A stretch of DNA of 64,000 nt from Onchocerca volvulus. Lineage: Eukaryota > Nematoda > Chromadorea > Rhabditida > Onchocercidae. Both the position numbers and the translations under genes were made by a program. Shown here one piece after another: positions 12,768 to 27,613 of the stretch (positions are counted from its first letter, which is position 1; every line of letters starts with the position of its first letter). Below the pieces are notes generated by a model, which was not told the DNA's origin, made no database searches, and was given only the letters and a program-made list of their open reading frames with translations. The stretch covers positions 9,065,609 through 9,129,608 of the forward strand of contig HG738137.1 of NCBI GenBank assembly GCA_000499405.2, read 5' to 3'.

Positions 12768-15700
12768 GTACATTTTATTTTTTCTGTGAATACATTTACT
12801 TCTAGCGAATTGATATAATGTAATGGCATTACATAGTTATTGTTGCATGAATTTTATAACGGAAGAAGCTTGTATGATTGTTTTGTGTTTACTCTAATTG
12901 TCATTGGCAATTACTTCTTTCCTAGAAAATTTATAAATTAGAAGCATGATTTCATAGTGAATATTTTGATCAAGTACAATAAGTGACTTATGTTTTTAAT
13001 TTTGTTTTGAACACGATCTGAACTGCTTGATTAAAAGTATTAGGTATAATAGATTTGAAAAATATAATATATATAATAGATTATAATAGATATAATAGAT
13101 TTGAAAAAGTTTAAGCTGTTTAAGTTATTGATCATCTAGGAAAATCAGAATTTCTATGTTTCAGCTGTACAAAAAAATATATGATGATTTTATTGATGAT
13201 GATCACGACCAGTCAGTATCCATCACGGCTTTAACCGTTCAGGTAAACCATTTTATTATGATTTTTCTTATTTTTTTTATTCAGAGAAATATTTGAAAAA
13301 TAATTATATGATGAGCAAGGAACTAATCAGTATTTCGTTTTTAAAGCACTGGCTTTTTCACAGTATTTTTTTTTTCACTACTCCATTTTTTTTTTCTATT
13401 CTCGATATTGAAATCCTGAAGCAAAAATTGTTGAAAATGGTACTGATTAATTCTTTGATTTTTGCTCCTCTTATTTTTTTTTTTCGTTTTTCCGTTATGA
13501 TTTCAAATTCCTTCAGTTTTTTCAGATATTTACTGTACCTACAATAGCACGCATGCTAATTGCTGAGGAATCAGCTTTCCAAGTTATATTCGATACACTC
13601 ATCAGTCAGTGCAGGAAATATCTCAAAAGTAATCAGTTATTCTAACTTTTATTAAACTTTTTTTTCTTTGGATTTTATAACATAAAGACGAGAGAAAAGA
13701 AGTAGCAGAAGAATTGAACTGATCTTTTGTTAATTATTTATTGGTTCTTTCTTAATAATCATTATTTTAGCACCAGACAAAATGCGATTTGATTTTTCTG
13801 CACGATCATATCCTCACGCACTTCGACGTGCTTTATACATGCTCTGTGATCAGAGGTAAATATATTTTAGCTAAGAAGTTTGAAAGATACAGAAAGCTAA
13901 AAGCGTGATATCATGAGTCAGCTTCGATTAGAATTTTTTTTTAATTAATTCAAAAATCGGCGTGCATACGTTCACCAGCTAAATTTTGCTTGTAATATTG
14001 AAAGATTTTGAAAAGAGTACTCTTTTGCATGAGACTTTTTGTAAATTGCTGTTTCATCTATAATTATATAAACTTTTTATTGACGCATTTTTAAGGCGAA
14101 ATTTTAGTTTTAATTAGATAAGGAAATAAGGAAATACAGAATAAAAAATTCGAAAAGTATTTTACAGATATCTATTGTCTGTTGTCCCTTCAGAGCAGGA
14201 ATGGACACCCCGATTACGTGAAAATTTCCTTTGTGGATGTTCCTCCCTCATACGATTTCTATCATTTATGCAGGTAGTCGCTTCATCTTGAATTATGTTT
14301 GGCTAAGAAATCATAGTTGAACAACAGCACCATTATTTTGAAATCACTGCTAATTTTATGCTCAAAATAGAAAATGTTTTTTTTACTATCTATGGTTCGA
14401 AATCATAGTTTAATAAATTTCAGAGTATGAATGAAGTTCGTCGTCAAACCACAGAGCATCAAGTTTGGGAACAGGAATGGGAGACTGCTTTTAATATTCA
14501 AATCAAATTACAACATGTTCTTACACTTATTATATGTTGGGCTAATTCGGATGTAAGTGTGCTGTAATATTGTTTAACTTTCATCATAATGCTTATAATC
14601 TTAGTCTTATTGAAATATAATTGCATGTCTAATATTTCTTACTAAGTTCCTCGTTTTAGACTATTGAGATTAAGCTGTCTTGCATTATCTGTATTTTTTA
14701 TGTTCCCCATCTTGCTTGCATGTGATTAAGATAATCTTAGACAAAGTCCATTGAAGCTTTCTTCTGTATGTCTATTATTGAACAATACATCACATCAGGT
14801 TAATTGATATTTTAAAAAATTTTGTTTAATATGTTTTCTCCACAGGAATTTATCCATAATTCTCTCATGATTCAACTTATCAATGAACTGGAAACAGCAG
14901 CTAATCGCAGTGCTGATTATGCAAATAAGATTGTCTTAGAAGGTGAAATACTAATTCTTGTATTCAGTGCTAGAATTAATTATACAATTTTTCTGCAAAA
15001 TCTGAATTTTCATATTTGAATCTTTTTGAATTAAAGTTGAAAAATCTTGGTATGAAGTTAGATAATCATTTAGAATATTATTCAGAAGGTCTTTGTATTG
15101 AAAAAACTGTAATTTTTTGAAGTGTATCTTTCGTAAAATTATAATGATTAGACTTTATAATTTTTTAAAGTGAAGAAGACGAAGTTTCCAAAACTTTAGT
15201 TGGGATTAAAAATAATTAACTATTCAAACTATTTCAGTAAATGGTATAAAAGCGACCTCCATACCGTTTGATTTGTCGCATGGTTCACTGTCCGTTCATC
15301 AACCCCTTTGGCGACTTCTAGCCGGTTTATTTACTGCACGACAATCATTGCTCCAAAAAATTTGCATTAAGAGTGAGGCTGAAAAAATTCCTGAAGGAAT
15401 GATCAATCTAAGGGGAAAGCGTGCACTTTTAATGGAAATGCCATTACGGTAATCATTCATCTATTAATTTGTTTTGTCTTAATAAGCTTGAAGTTTGGGA
15501 TGTAATTAATTTGCTGTAAATTGAGTTCTATGCCAGAAAAAGATAAATTGAAATAAGTAGTAAGTAACTGATGCCATCAATTTTTTCCTGGTAATTATCG
15601 TTGTATTAAGTTCTCCCTGTTTATGATTCTGATAATGAATATAAAGTAATTGGGTTTCCTTTTTGAAGATATGTTCATATGGTAAGTTTCAAAGTCCTTG

Positions 15701-18700
15701 ATATGATTACGATTCCTTAAAATTTTATTGAATTTAAAGTCCCTTATTTAATTGTCAAGGTTATAAATCGTCAAGGATTACTTTTAATTTATTAGTAATC
15801 TTTAAATTTCAGGGTGTTTGTACTTTGTTCGCAGTCACAAGCGCACATGTGGCGAAGAAATGGATTTTCATTGGTAAATCAGGTGACTATTCTATCTTAT
15901 TTTTATTTCTTTCGTTCTTTTTCCTTCATATTGAAAATTATTTGCATAGTACGCATATCAACGTTGTTACGACTTCATAAAATGTCTGAGACCATTTTAT
16001 AATAAATGTTTTATAAATGTTTTTAAATTAAACTTGTTCTTCTGCTAATAATCATTCCCATATGGATACATAGAAAGACATCAGTCTGTTTACTGATGTT
16101 CAAGTATTTCTATATAAATCTAATGAAGCCGTTCTTGTACTCAAATCGTTTTTAAACTTTCACTGCTTATGCATTGAAATTTCTTTTTTAGATTCACAAT
16201 TATTCTGCACCGACTTGTCGTGCTGAAATGTTCGATAGGGATGTTTTAATGTTACAGGTATTCAAAAATTTTTTGATTTTTAAAGCGATTAAAATTAGCA
16301 AAAGTAAATTGAAAATTTTGGGAATTGCCACTTCTTGGAGCAATACTGATACGAAGTATATTACTTTTTTGTTTTCATTGTGCGGGATACTTATTCATTA
16401 ATTTACTTATTTACTCATTGATTTCTTTCGAAATTCAATGCAATTTTTTATAATAGAAAATCTTTTGTCAGAAGGAATGAATCAACAGATCGAACAAACT
16501 AAATAGTTAACTTGGAACTAATCACGTAGTTTTCTTCAGAGTTGATACATTGTTATCTTCGAAATTCAGTTCTGCAAACAGCAGAAATGCGCGAAAAATT
16601 TTTCTTTGGGAATAATAATTTGCTTATTATGGCTTATTTCTTTTGGTTTTATTATTATTTGACATCTTTATTCTGAATTAATGCTATATGAAAGCGTATT
16701 TTATATCAATGTTGGCTTAGAAAGTTATGTTTCAGGTTTGCGCTGCAGTAACACCACCTGATACTTTTATTATAAGAGTTTTGCACCGTTTTGGCTTACG
16801 AGTTTGGGCTGAAACAAATTTCGAGGAAATTCGCTCAGCTTTCAGCAATGTAGCATCTGATGATTTGAGCAAATGTACGATTACGTTAGCAGAGGAAATG
16901 CTTCATTTATTCATAATTGTTATTGGTTAGCTTTATTTTCGCTTTTGTTTTTACTTTTCATGCGACTTTTATCCAGAATTAATAGCAGATTTCCTTACTT
17001 TATTTTAAGTTACTTCATATTATTGCCTTTATTTTATTTTATCTTAGCTTGTTTAATCAATTGGGAAGTTGAGTTACGTTTATAAGCGTGGTTTTAGTAT
17101 TTGTTTTTGTTGCATTTTTTAGTTTTGTCACTAATTATTCTCTATCAATTGTTCAATAAAGTTAGATATAAATGGCATTGCAGGAGAGCGTTATATGCCT
17201 GGTGTTGGCAAATCAACGATGAAAGCGCTATTAAGGCGTGAAGTTCTTCACGTTCTTGCTACAAAACCAACACCTTTCAGCCAGGTAGTGTTAATTTTTT
17301 TTTATTTTAAGTAAATGTATGTAACTTTATAATATAATTTACTTTTAATTTAAAGATTGAACGTGCAATGCCAGTAAATCAACTTTTTGCGGAACTTTCT
17401 GTGGAAGAAGCGGCTAAAAGTGTAGGAGACTTCAGGTGCAGTTTTCTAATTTGCAATTTTTACTAGCCATTTAGTTCAGGCTGTTTTATCTATCATTATA
17501 GAATCACTCAAATTAAAAGAAAAATAAAACTGAACGAAATCAAATAATAATACCAAAACTATATTTTAATCAAAAACTAGGAAAAAAAATGAATTTTATC
17601 ATAATCCCTATGACAGTATCATCTAGAATTAGACTCAATAAAATGTAAAAAAAAGCAAATGAGTAACAATCAAAACCATTGAAGATCATGATAAAATAAA
17701 ATGAACAGAATAAAAAAACTTCAAAGTATTGTCACAAACATTAAAATTATCTCAAATCCACCAAGCCAAATAACCACAGTAGCTCAATAATTCATCTAAC
17801 CTCAAATCAAAACATATCCAATAAAAACAATCCTATTAATAAAAAATAAATAAAAAATATTTCTTAACCTTCCAATCTCTTCGTTTTTTTTTTTTTTTTT
17901 CATCCATTTTCGCCAAAAAACCATTTCAGAAAATAAGAAAAAAACTTAGTTAACTTAACTGTTAAACTTTTTACAGGAAACTGACAAAGACTTTACCGGG
18001 TGTTTTCGTATTAAAAGATAATGTAAGAAACGAGTATAACACATTCTTTTATCATTATTCAAAAACGGATGTTTCAAATGCTGACCAGTATCGGCAAAAG
18101 TCTGCTAGCAAAGCGCTCAAAAAGTACGTTAAGATTTTCGGAGAATATATCTGTTCTGAAATTGCAGTCATTTTAAAATTTGCTAAAAATTCTCAGCGGG
18201 TGATCGTAAGAATTATTAATTGCCATTTGATCATTTCGAATTGCGCCATGCATTCTGTCATATGCCTCAGAGCAACAAATAGATTTTTGTGTATACATAA
18301 TGATGGATGAATTGTATTTTCCTAAGGAGCGATTGTTTAAAAATGAAAATATAGAAATAATGAACATAATAACTCGAAAGTAAAACTGTTATAGACGCAT
18401 GATTCGAGAAAATTAAATTTTAACTTTAAATTAGAGAAAAGTTGGGTCTAAATAAGTTGGAAAGAAAAAAAACGCCATTTGAAATATTCAAAGTAATTTC
18501 ATTTCGATATTTTGCAGTTCATTTAATTTCGAAAAGAAATCATGAATTAATAAATTTTTGTTGCAGAGAGGTAGCAGTAGCAGCTCCACCGATGCCACCA
18601 GAATTTGAACCATTTTATGCGCCTATCAGAAATCTTTTGTGCTGCAAAATGATGATGCAACTAATACGCATCGTTCTTGAGAGGACAGCAAGAAGAAGTC

Positions 18701-21700
18701 GCTATTCAAGTGATGGCTTGTTACATCGAGTATGTTCACGTAAATGATTTTTCTCCTATTATATATCTCTATATAAATATATTTAGTAGCATAGCGATGT
18801 GCTTGTGTGTTTTAAATTGTGAAATTAAGAACTAGTAGATAGTAAAGAGTTTAATAATGATCAAATAATAAATTGGTATAGTGGAAATTGTATATACTCC
18901 CACTAAGATAATTTGCTGTTTAATTATTGTTAAACTTTTCGCTGTCTGCTAATTTTTAAATTTCACAACTTACTGTTTAAATTTACATCTATCGGACTTT
19001 TCTAAAATTTTATATATTAATATTTTTGCTATCTGAGCTTTCATAAACTTGGATTTTTGATACTCTTTATTGTCGCTTTTTTTTTAAAACAATGCTGACA
19101 CTTTGGTTACATTACAGGTATTTCTTTAGTAAAATAATTATAATTTTTGGCAGGTTAGGATTTGCTATGTTTTTTGACTGTATTACGGAAACTTCTAATT
19201 CTTTTTTTTTCTTTTTTTTTTGCAGGCGCTTTTCCTCGTAGGAATGGGCCTTAATGAACAGACCAAAAACAAAGATTTTGACTTCATCAGTTGTGCTGAG
19301 GAAGGTAATGTTTTTACAATGATGAAGAGTTTGGTTGGAAAACCTGAATCAGAACCACATGCTGATCTGTTGGAATATTTGCTTGAGGTTGATTATTTTT
19401 ATTCATTTTATAAAATTTTATCAATTATTTGCCTCAAGAATAGGTTCGAGAATGTTCTCAAAAATTTTATTAAAATTTGAATTTACATAAATCTTGACAA
19501 TTTTATCTTTATAGAAATAATTAACGGCTATTTATCGCGTCCTATTATGATTTTGATGGATTCCATTTTATTTTACTTATATTTTTGTTATTTGTTTTTC
19601 ATTTCAGATACAGTAGGAGAGAATAGATTCTTTCATACCTTGAAAAATATGACCTGAAATTATGATATTTAAAGTAATGTTACTTGATCAGAAATTCAAA
19701 AAAATAAGATTAAAAAGTGAAATATAAAACTGTTATAAAAATTTGTTGGAAAAAGATTTCAACTTTTAATTCATTGTGATCAACACAAATAATATCTAGA
19801 ATATTTTCCAGTTTTATGAAAAAACGATATCGAAGAGCAAAGGAACTATTATACAGCCGGGAGCGAAAACGGAAGCATCTGAATCAGAAATCAAAGTCAA
19901 AAAAGCAGCAATTGCTGCTAAAAAACGTAAACAAGCAATGGATCAGGTAGAGTATTTTACGGAAATGGAATTTACTTTTGATCTCTATTCATTTTTTCTT
20001 TTTTTTTTTTTGGTTTGATAAAGCCTGAAGTTTTATAGATGAATCGGCTGCAAAAACAATTTGTAACACAAAACCAAGATCTGCTTGGAAAGGAATTTCT
20101 TGAGGGAAAAGAACCTCACAGACAGGATGATGATGATGAACCATTAGGGTAAATATTCTTCTAAATTTTTTTTTAGAAAAAAAAGCTGATAAATTTGTTA
20201 ATTTATACTACTTCTTTCAAAGTGTTACCTTTCAACAATATTCTACACCCATTAAATTCTTGTTTTTGTTCAGGATTTTGCCACAAGATAGCGGTTTTCC
20301 AATATGTTTGGGCATTGACCGAAGTACTGCCAAATGTGACTACTGTCGTCGAATTACATGTATTCTATGCCAAGAAGATGAAGACGTTACGGCAAATGGT
20401 CAAGCGTTAGTATGTGCTGCATTTATGCAAAAGTATGTGTATGAAATTCTAGATGTTTTTGTGATTCATGCCTTTTATCGAAGAAAAAGAAAAAACTTGA
20501 TTCTAATTGTTTATAAATAATAGCTAAATACATTAGCATCTGTAATCCACCGAATTTCTCTATCATAAAGCATGGAATGTTAGCGATATCTTTCCATTTC
20601 AATAGCAATCGTTTCAGCATTTTTCTTATCAATAATAAATGGAGTTAAATAATTTTTATTTAATATTTCAATAAAATGTCAATTTCATGACAATTATAGA
20701 AATTAACGGCGTTTTAAAGCGGCGCTTTTAGATCATCACTGTTTGCAAGACTTAAACAAGATGAAGAGGCTGCATCAGATTTGTCAGATTTGTCTAAAGT
20801 ATTTATTTCGGCTTCTCTTCGAAATGGTCCTTTAGCTTCAACATGTGGTCATGTAATGCATTTCAATTGTTATAAAAAGTAAGATTTCTTTTCGCTGATT
20901 ATTGAAATTTATTTAATTTCTAGTGTATAGTGATTTTATAAACTTTTATGTTTGCTGAGATGGAAAAAGTATTGTGCGGGATTGCTAGACACAATTCAAA
21001 ATCTGTTAAATTATGAAATCTATTATTTGGAATTATTATATGACAGTAATTCTTTAATTTTGATAATCTTATTTCTTAGATTTTCTGAATTGCTGAAAGA
21101 TCGTGATCGTGGTCGTAATCGACAACTCATGGTTTTCAATCCGCGTGTGCTTGATGTTAATTCTGGCGAATATCTATGTCCACTGTGTAAACGTCTAAGC
21201 AATACAATACTACCAATTTTATCACCTATTGCTCAAGTTTTTGCTGACAGGTATATAAATTGTTAATTTTTGTACAAGTAGCTTTTCTAATTTTCATCTT
21301 CTGCAAGCATTCTGGACAGTATTAAGCATTTTATCAAAATTATCACGCTTACTTTCTTTATGTTAAAATATTTTTTAAGTTTGTTAAATGTTGTTTTTAT
21401 ATATAGCTTCTTGAATTTGAACATTTCATATATCTTTAGATTTAATATGCTGTTAGTTTCAATTAATTTTTGCAGAAATAATAGCAAAGAAAGGCACATC
21501 GAATTTGAAGACTGGATAAATCACTTCGTTGGATTTTTTGATGGTACATGTTCTATCAGTAATGAAAAATCATTTAAAGGTCATAGCAAAAAGAGGTTTG
21601 CACTGTTTCACTTCATTTTTTATAGCAGTGTTGCAGTGCTGTAAATAAATGGAAGAGCTGCATTGAAAATTGAATGGAAAACGAAGTTTAGATCGCATTC

Positions 21701-21851
21701 GGAACGATCGTTGACAGAATTAGTCAATCGAGAAGCTGAAACTGGAAATACATTATCGACATCAGTTCCTTCAACATCCGCTATGTCTTTTTTGATGGAA
21801 ACGAATCCAGTTGTGCATCCAGGTAGGTTTTCAGTTTTTTTTCTTTTTTTT

Positions 21852-21886
<35 letters not shown>

Positions 21887-24800
21887 TAAGATGCATTACC
21901 TTTTGCTGACCATTAGAGTTCCTCCTGCAAAAGAAATCTTCGGTGATAGAAAACTTGACACTACATCACCTTTAAAAGTTTGAAATGTTTGCGTTTCCTG
22001 CTACCAACAAATCTCTTCGAAAGAAGAGATCTAACGGTCAGCAAAAGATATTTTATTATATAATTTAACTGCAAGTTTTTGATGTAGCTCAGGAAAATAG
22101 AGCATATGTATGATTATAATCGTTAATGAACCATTTTCCTTGTCAATATTAGTACATGTTAAAATTGAAGACTTATTGTGTATGTTGAATTGAGAGATTA
22201 ATAATGCTATTTCTAGAATCGAGTGAAATGATGGAAATAGATGATAATGAAGAAAGCGCTATGAAAACAGCTGTGAAAAGGCAAAGTGGCACTGATGGAC
22301 GTTTCTTTGCAATCCTAACATCTATTCCGGATGTTATGCATAGAATCAAAGATATGCTTATACATCCGGAAAAGCAGCAAAATGATAGGTGTCATATTTT
22401 TGATATCAATAAATTCCCATTGTCTTGAAATTATAAATTAAATAAAAATCCAACGATGTAGAAAATCAGTTGATGAAGTAATGAGGAATAAAAAAGAATT
22501 TTGATGCTTGAAAATGAGAATATATAGCTGAATCAAGTAGATTTTATTTGAATTCGATATTTATTGGAATAATTTTCAGTGTACGAACACATTTTTCACC
22601 AGCGATTTGGGATATGATGAATTATTTCCTCAAGCAAATTGATTCGGTTAGTGGTTCATCGAGAAGCTAAAATTGCGCGTGTATTTGATACCATTTTATG
22701 GTAATAAGAAATGCCTGGAAATGTCAAATTTAACATTGATCTCATGAAGAGCCATTGATTATTTAAATATTTATTATAATTTATTCTTTATTAAAAAATC
22801 GATAGAATATAAATGACCAGAGATATTAGTTGAAGATTATTATCTCTTATGCACAATTTTTTTTTTTTGAATTATAAACTAAAAGAGGGACTATATTTTG
22901 AAAAATTATATTTGTTGCAGCATTTGCAAAATGACGGAACTTCCGGTTATTTTAATAGGGAAATTATGGAAGCTGTTTTTACCTTCCAAACTACTGCATT
23001 TTCACTTCGTTCAATTGCAACAGCACTTCGACGTGGTGGCAAGCCATTATTTGGGGCGTGGAATGCTAGACAGGTTATTTATATAAATATTACGTATGAT
23101 GGCTAGTTTCTTAGGTATCTCACCTTACATATACAATATTGTAAATCAGAAGCGATTAAAATGTTGTACAAATATAATGAACTTGATACATGATATAGTA
23201 TTTGTACTTGTTTACTAATTATTTTGCTAAATTATTGCTAGAGGAATTAAAATGCTAGTACTAATTAATTAGCAGGCAAATTAAATCATCGGTATTTTAA
23301 TATAAATCTCAAAATTTATTTTTAGCGTGAATGTATATATGCATTGTCACGAAGCTGTGCAGCAGCAACAATGAGATGCTGTTCATCCTACTATTATCTA
23401 CGACTTCTTCTCTTCCAGTTGTTATCGCCACTTCTGTCACATCAAACAATTACTGACCAAAATCCCGCTGTAGATAATGCCACAAATTCTAAGCATCCCA
23501 TTGATCAATCATCATTGAAAACACCGGAAGCAAAAAAGAAAGCGGAGATTCATTTACCAGAAGGGATGGATCTTTGTAACATGGTATATTTAGAATGTCA
23601 TTTTATGTCATGATTAAAATTTTATCGAGCTTCCATTCCTTGCCATGACAAAGAAACTTTAGCTAATAAAAGCTAGGCAATCAAAACTATTAACTGATTT
23701 TACATTTGGAAATCTTTAGTTAATGAATCATTCAAGAGTTTTCATTGTGAATGTGTATATCATTAGTTGTATTGAATAACGGAATATTGCTGATTGTCTG
23801 GAAAATATTAATATCCATAAATTATTATTTTTTTTCAGTCTCAGTTAGAATTTGCAGTAGTTGTTCTGATTACAGAAGATATTAAGAAACCAGTAAATAT
23901 CCTCACAATCGATATGCTTTCACTTGCAGTAAGTAGTTAATTTCATATTCGGGATTTTCGCATTTTGGAAATCTGTGCTTTCATAATTAAGCATTGTTTC
24001 ATAGGTCGAAATAGCTATGTGTGAAGGTTGGGAATGTATGAACAAAAGCGGCAAAGCTATGCATAGAGAAAAACTTGTTACATTTCCGCATGGTTCGCAG
24101 AATGAACAATATGCTATACGGTTGACACTTATTGGGCATTTGTATCAAGTATGTATTATATTTAATGCTTACTGTTTATTTTTATATTAATTATTAATTT
24201 TCATTTGTATCATACGGAATATACTATCAATTATTGGTAAACATTTACGAAAGCAAAATACATTTACATTAAACGCCTACTGGTAAAGTTAAACATATAA
24301 TGTGAAAAGTGGCTTCAAAAAATTATATTGATAACTCACTTATTGTTTCCACCTTTTTTTTTTACTTTTTATTGATTTCATTTTTCAATAAATTATAAAT
24401 ATCTGGAATCCGATGTCAAAAATATGGTTCAAAATTGATTTTAATCTCAATATCTGTGAATGATTCTTGAATAACTATTGGTTTTTTTTTCTTTTTTTTT
24501 TTTTCAGGTGATTGTTACATTTGATGTTGAACCAATTCTTCCAAAACAACCAGGTTCACCATTTGTTATGCAAGAGGATAAAGCATTGGATGACTTACTG
24601 TTGCATCTTTATACTATTGCTCGTCCTGGACAGCAGTTACTCTCAATGACTGCATTAAAGAAGGTTCTCTTCCTAAAACTCTAAAATTATCATTTTTTCT
24701 TTTTCTTTCCATTTATTTGCTAATTCCAGTAATACTAATATCTTGAAATCATTGCCATACAATATAGTAATGCATGCAGTATATTCTCTCGTCATTGCAT

Positions 24801-27613
24801 TCATCATATTTCTCATAGCGATATAAATGTTCGCAAAAAATATAGGTATTGCTCTTTTGAAAAAAGCTTTATGCAAAATATTTTGCTATTTGCATTAATT
24901 AGTCTGCTTGAAATAGCTTAATTTTACCCGACTGATGTATGGCAGTGTTTTTTCGGCTTTATTGATTCCAGAAATGTTTACTGTCCTATTGCTACACTGT
25001 CTAATTTTTATCGTGAAAATATGATTAGATCGAATCTACTGGGAAACAAAATATATTCATTTATATTTCTGTTTAACTGATGATTATATTGATAGTCATA
25101 TTTTTACGAGTACCATAATAATGTTAAATTAATTGTGTATGTTGTCGCGAAACTTAACTTTTCGATTAGATACAAAAAAGATAATTTCTACTTCCTAAAA
25201 ATTTGAATTAAACGTATATCTGAATATGAAACCGTTTTGGAAGCTTTAATTACAGTCTAACCATAAAATTATGGTTATGATCTAAGTAAAATATGACTTA
25301 TTTTCAAATTTGATTATGCTTATAAATATTTTCCCTATGGTTATTATTTATTTTAAATAATTTCATTTTGTAAAATTTCAAGTTATTTTAAGAATGTAGA
25401 ATGTTCTAGACACTTCATACGGCAGTACTGGAATTTCTACGTCCACTCTCACTTCTTTATCATGCACTTACGCTTGTGCCACCACCGGAAGCTTTGAAAG
25501 GTAATATAATAAAGTTGCATTTCACTTTCATTCATTATTTTCTGTTCATATATCAGGATAAGGAGAGATTAAAATGACTGATTTGAAACGATCTGCATCT
25601 TAAGCCTTTATTATAGGAAAAAATCGGACCTTTTTTAACGTATGTTGTTTCATCATCATAGAAAGGCAATCTTCATTTGAATATTTCTTAGCATCATTAT
25701 CGATTTGCGTTAAGACTCATTTTTTAACTTGGATTTTGTGCAAAAGATGCTTAAATAAAGTGAAGGAAATGAATTTTTCCTTTTTTTAGATCCCTCCGTT
25801 AATGAATTCGAGCCTTTATGCCGTTATCTTGGTTTTACGCCTAGTCTTGGCGAATTTCTCGGTGGACCATGCGTTGAGAAATTGTTTACATTGTAAGTTA
25901 CACAAATTTTTATGTATTAGAATCCATAAAATAGCATGTAATTAACTAGATATCACTAATTACATTTAACATTACATAATATTTTTTTTATTCATTTAGA
26001 AGTAAATTAGTAGTTTCCTATTAATTTACTGAAATGCTGAAAAAATTAGTGGTGCACGGAAAATAGATTTTGTTTTGAAATTTGGTTTTCTTTTTCACAC
26101 TAGAATGATAAATTTTAGTATTTAGAAAATTTTTTTATAACACAGCAGATTCATTTAGTTATAACTGGAAACAGTGAGTATGTCTCTAATTTAAACTTTT
26201 CTTTCAGGTGGACATCATCACAAGGAGATAGATCTGGAGTAAATTTCGTTCGACAACCAGTTCTGGAAAATACATTTATACAGTTACCTGAGGATTTTTC
26301 GGAATTAATCAATTATGCAGCCAATTTCAGGTTGATATCTTTAAAGATTTTTCTCTTATTTTATGTCTACAAATTCACTCTGTAATTCCCACAACTATTT
26401 AAAAATGTCCATTGCATGCTAATTTGGAATTGATATCGACGAAGTGTTGATCGCAATCCAAAACATCGCGAGATGTGATAGTAGTATCATGCATTGAATC
26501 GATGATGGAATTTATTTTCATCATCACGAGTCATCTACTGTTGTATATCGATGGAGTTTTAAATAATGCTTAATGAGTACTATGAGATTATTAAGTTTAA
26601 ACTTTCCTTTTCCTTCAGATCTATGTCGATAAACAGTTTTTGTTACTATTGTATGAGGAAACATATTAGTGTGGGCAGATCATTATATAACACTCTTTGC
26701 TAAAGCTTAGCAGCAAATACTTCATATAAGTATTCTTAACTCAAAAAGACATTTACAAAGTTTTTTTTTTTCTAATTTAAACTATTCAGATGTCCTTCTA
26801 TTCCAATCGACGATCGTTCATCATCGGCACCAACATTGTGCCTTCTTTGTGGTTCATTGCTTTGTTCTCAGAGTTACTGTTGTCAGCGAACGGTGAGTTA
26901 CACGAGCTAATATCAGTCATTTGTTACGGTATTGAATTCTAGATTTTTTAACCTAAGATAATATGATATACTTTTTGATATTATTGCAGGTAAATGGTAT
27001 TACACTTGGAGCTTGTTCCTATCATTTAAAATCTTGTACTGGATCCTCCGGTGGTGTATTCCTTCGGTGAGTGATTCTTATTCTTTTCTTCGGAAATTGT
27101 GAAATGCTATTGTTTTAGTAATACATCATAATAGTAGAGGTAATAGTAGTTATCATTTGATTTTCTTGAGAAGGATTAAAAATTCCACTATTATAAAAAT
27201 TCAGAATTCGTGACAGTCAAATAGTATTGTTAACATCACGTGAACGAGGTTGTTTATTCTCAGCACCTTATTTGGATGGATATGGTGAAACGGATCCAGG
27301 ATTCCGGTTAATATTTTTTATTTGACAAAAAATATATATATAAGTTAAATATTGCTGATTTGATTATCCTCTGCTATGATATAATAATTCTATGGTTAAA
27401 CTAGCATCCGTTGTTGGTGAAAAAATGTAATTCAATTTTCAAATTTACGGATTTCTCATATTTTATTGCAGACGCGGAAATCCATTGCATCTCAGTCACG
27501 AACTTTATGCGAAATTGGAGGATCTTTGGCTTAATCAATCAATAGCGGAAGAAGTGGCCAATCAATATGAAATTAACCATCGTAATATAGGACTTGAATG
27601 GCATCATTTTTAG
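6815..27613 (+). CDS. ubr-1: E3 ubiquitin-protein ligase UBR1/UBR2-type N-recognin, complete
   Basis: RING-type E3 ligase of the Arg/N-degron pathway: it recognises destabilising N-terminal residues and ubiquitinates the substrate with an E2. I resolved 46 exons, all GT/AG, whose 5769 nt form one open frame (1922 aa plus stop). Residues 95-162 are the UBR box (CGHVF, CxxC pairs, HKSHRY, CDCGD), the pocket for basic N-termini. Residues 216-288 match the ClpS-like N-domain for bulky hydrophobic N-termini ([16 protein letters not shown]). The RING-H2 is C1116/C1119, C1178, H1180, H1183, C1186, C1222/C1225. Residues 1782-1922 are the Cys-rich conserved tail ([28 protein letters not shown]). Start ATG 6815 has an in-frame TAA two codons upstream; TAG is at 27611-27613. 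It is colinear with human UBR1, which is somewhat shorter. Exon coordinates are in the next five entries. Confidence 0.97.
9559..9601. repeat. AT dinucleotide microsatellite in ubr-1 intron 2
   Basis: Two (AT)n blocks, 9559-9581 and 9589-9601, separated by CGAAATT. Intronic simple sequence. Confidence 0.9.
13165..17284 (+). other. ubr-1: ubr-1 exons 11-21 (central helical region)
   Basis: Exons: 13165-13242, 13526-13628, 13771-13855, 14168-14273, 14424-14552, 14846-14942, 15238-15448, 15813-15882, 16192-16257, 16736-16925, 17184-17284. They encode the conserved middle of UBR1, for example [42 protein letters not shown] and [17 protein letters not shown]. Every junction keeps phase, and intronic stop codons flank each exon in the coding frame. 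Confidence 0.9.
17356..20148 (+). other. ubr-1: ubr-1 exons 22-27
   Basis: Exons: 17356-17435, 17977-18123, 18567-18729, 19226-19387, 19812-19946, 20039-20148. They correspond to the winged-helix-like and linker part ahead of the [24 protein letters not shown] aligns with the human YFYHFSRAEQSK stretch, and exons 26-27 encode a Lys/Ala-rich helix followed by an Asp-rich tail (QDDDDEPLG). Confidence 0.88.
20274..22388 (+). other. ubr-1: ubr-1 exons 28-33 (RING-H2)
   Basis: Exons: 20274-20432, 20732-20878, 21080-21250, 21476-21595, 21692-21822, 22217-22388. The RING-H2 is split over three exons: CILCQEDED in exon 28, [11 protein letters not shown] in exon 29, [12 protein letters not shown] in exon 30. 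The exon 32 start at 21692 (TTTAG acceptor) is my choice; 21656 is an alternative in the same phase that would add 12 residues. Exon 32 joins exon 33 directly in phase, and an open stretch at 21917-21982 between them is treated as intron. Confidence 0.85.
22580..27613 (+). other. ubr-1: ubr-1 exons 34-46 (C-terminal domain)
   Basis: Exons: 22580-22646, 22921-23073, 23326-23583, 23839-23928, 24005-24148, 24508-24663, 25410-25500, 25790-25892, 26208-26330, 26790-26892, 26990-27066, 27205-27306, 27472-27613. The conserved C-terminal region occupies exons 42-46 ([75 protein letters not shown]). Exon 36 carries an Ala/Pro/Lys-rich linker with no counterpart that I recognise in human UBR1. Confidence 0.9.

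Noticed and set aside
21917..21982. Open stretch encoding [12 protein letters not shown] as a possible extra ubr-1 exon
   Set aside because: Including it breaks the phase with the next exon, whereas exon 32 joins exon 33 directly in frame.
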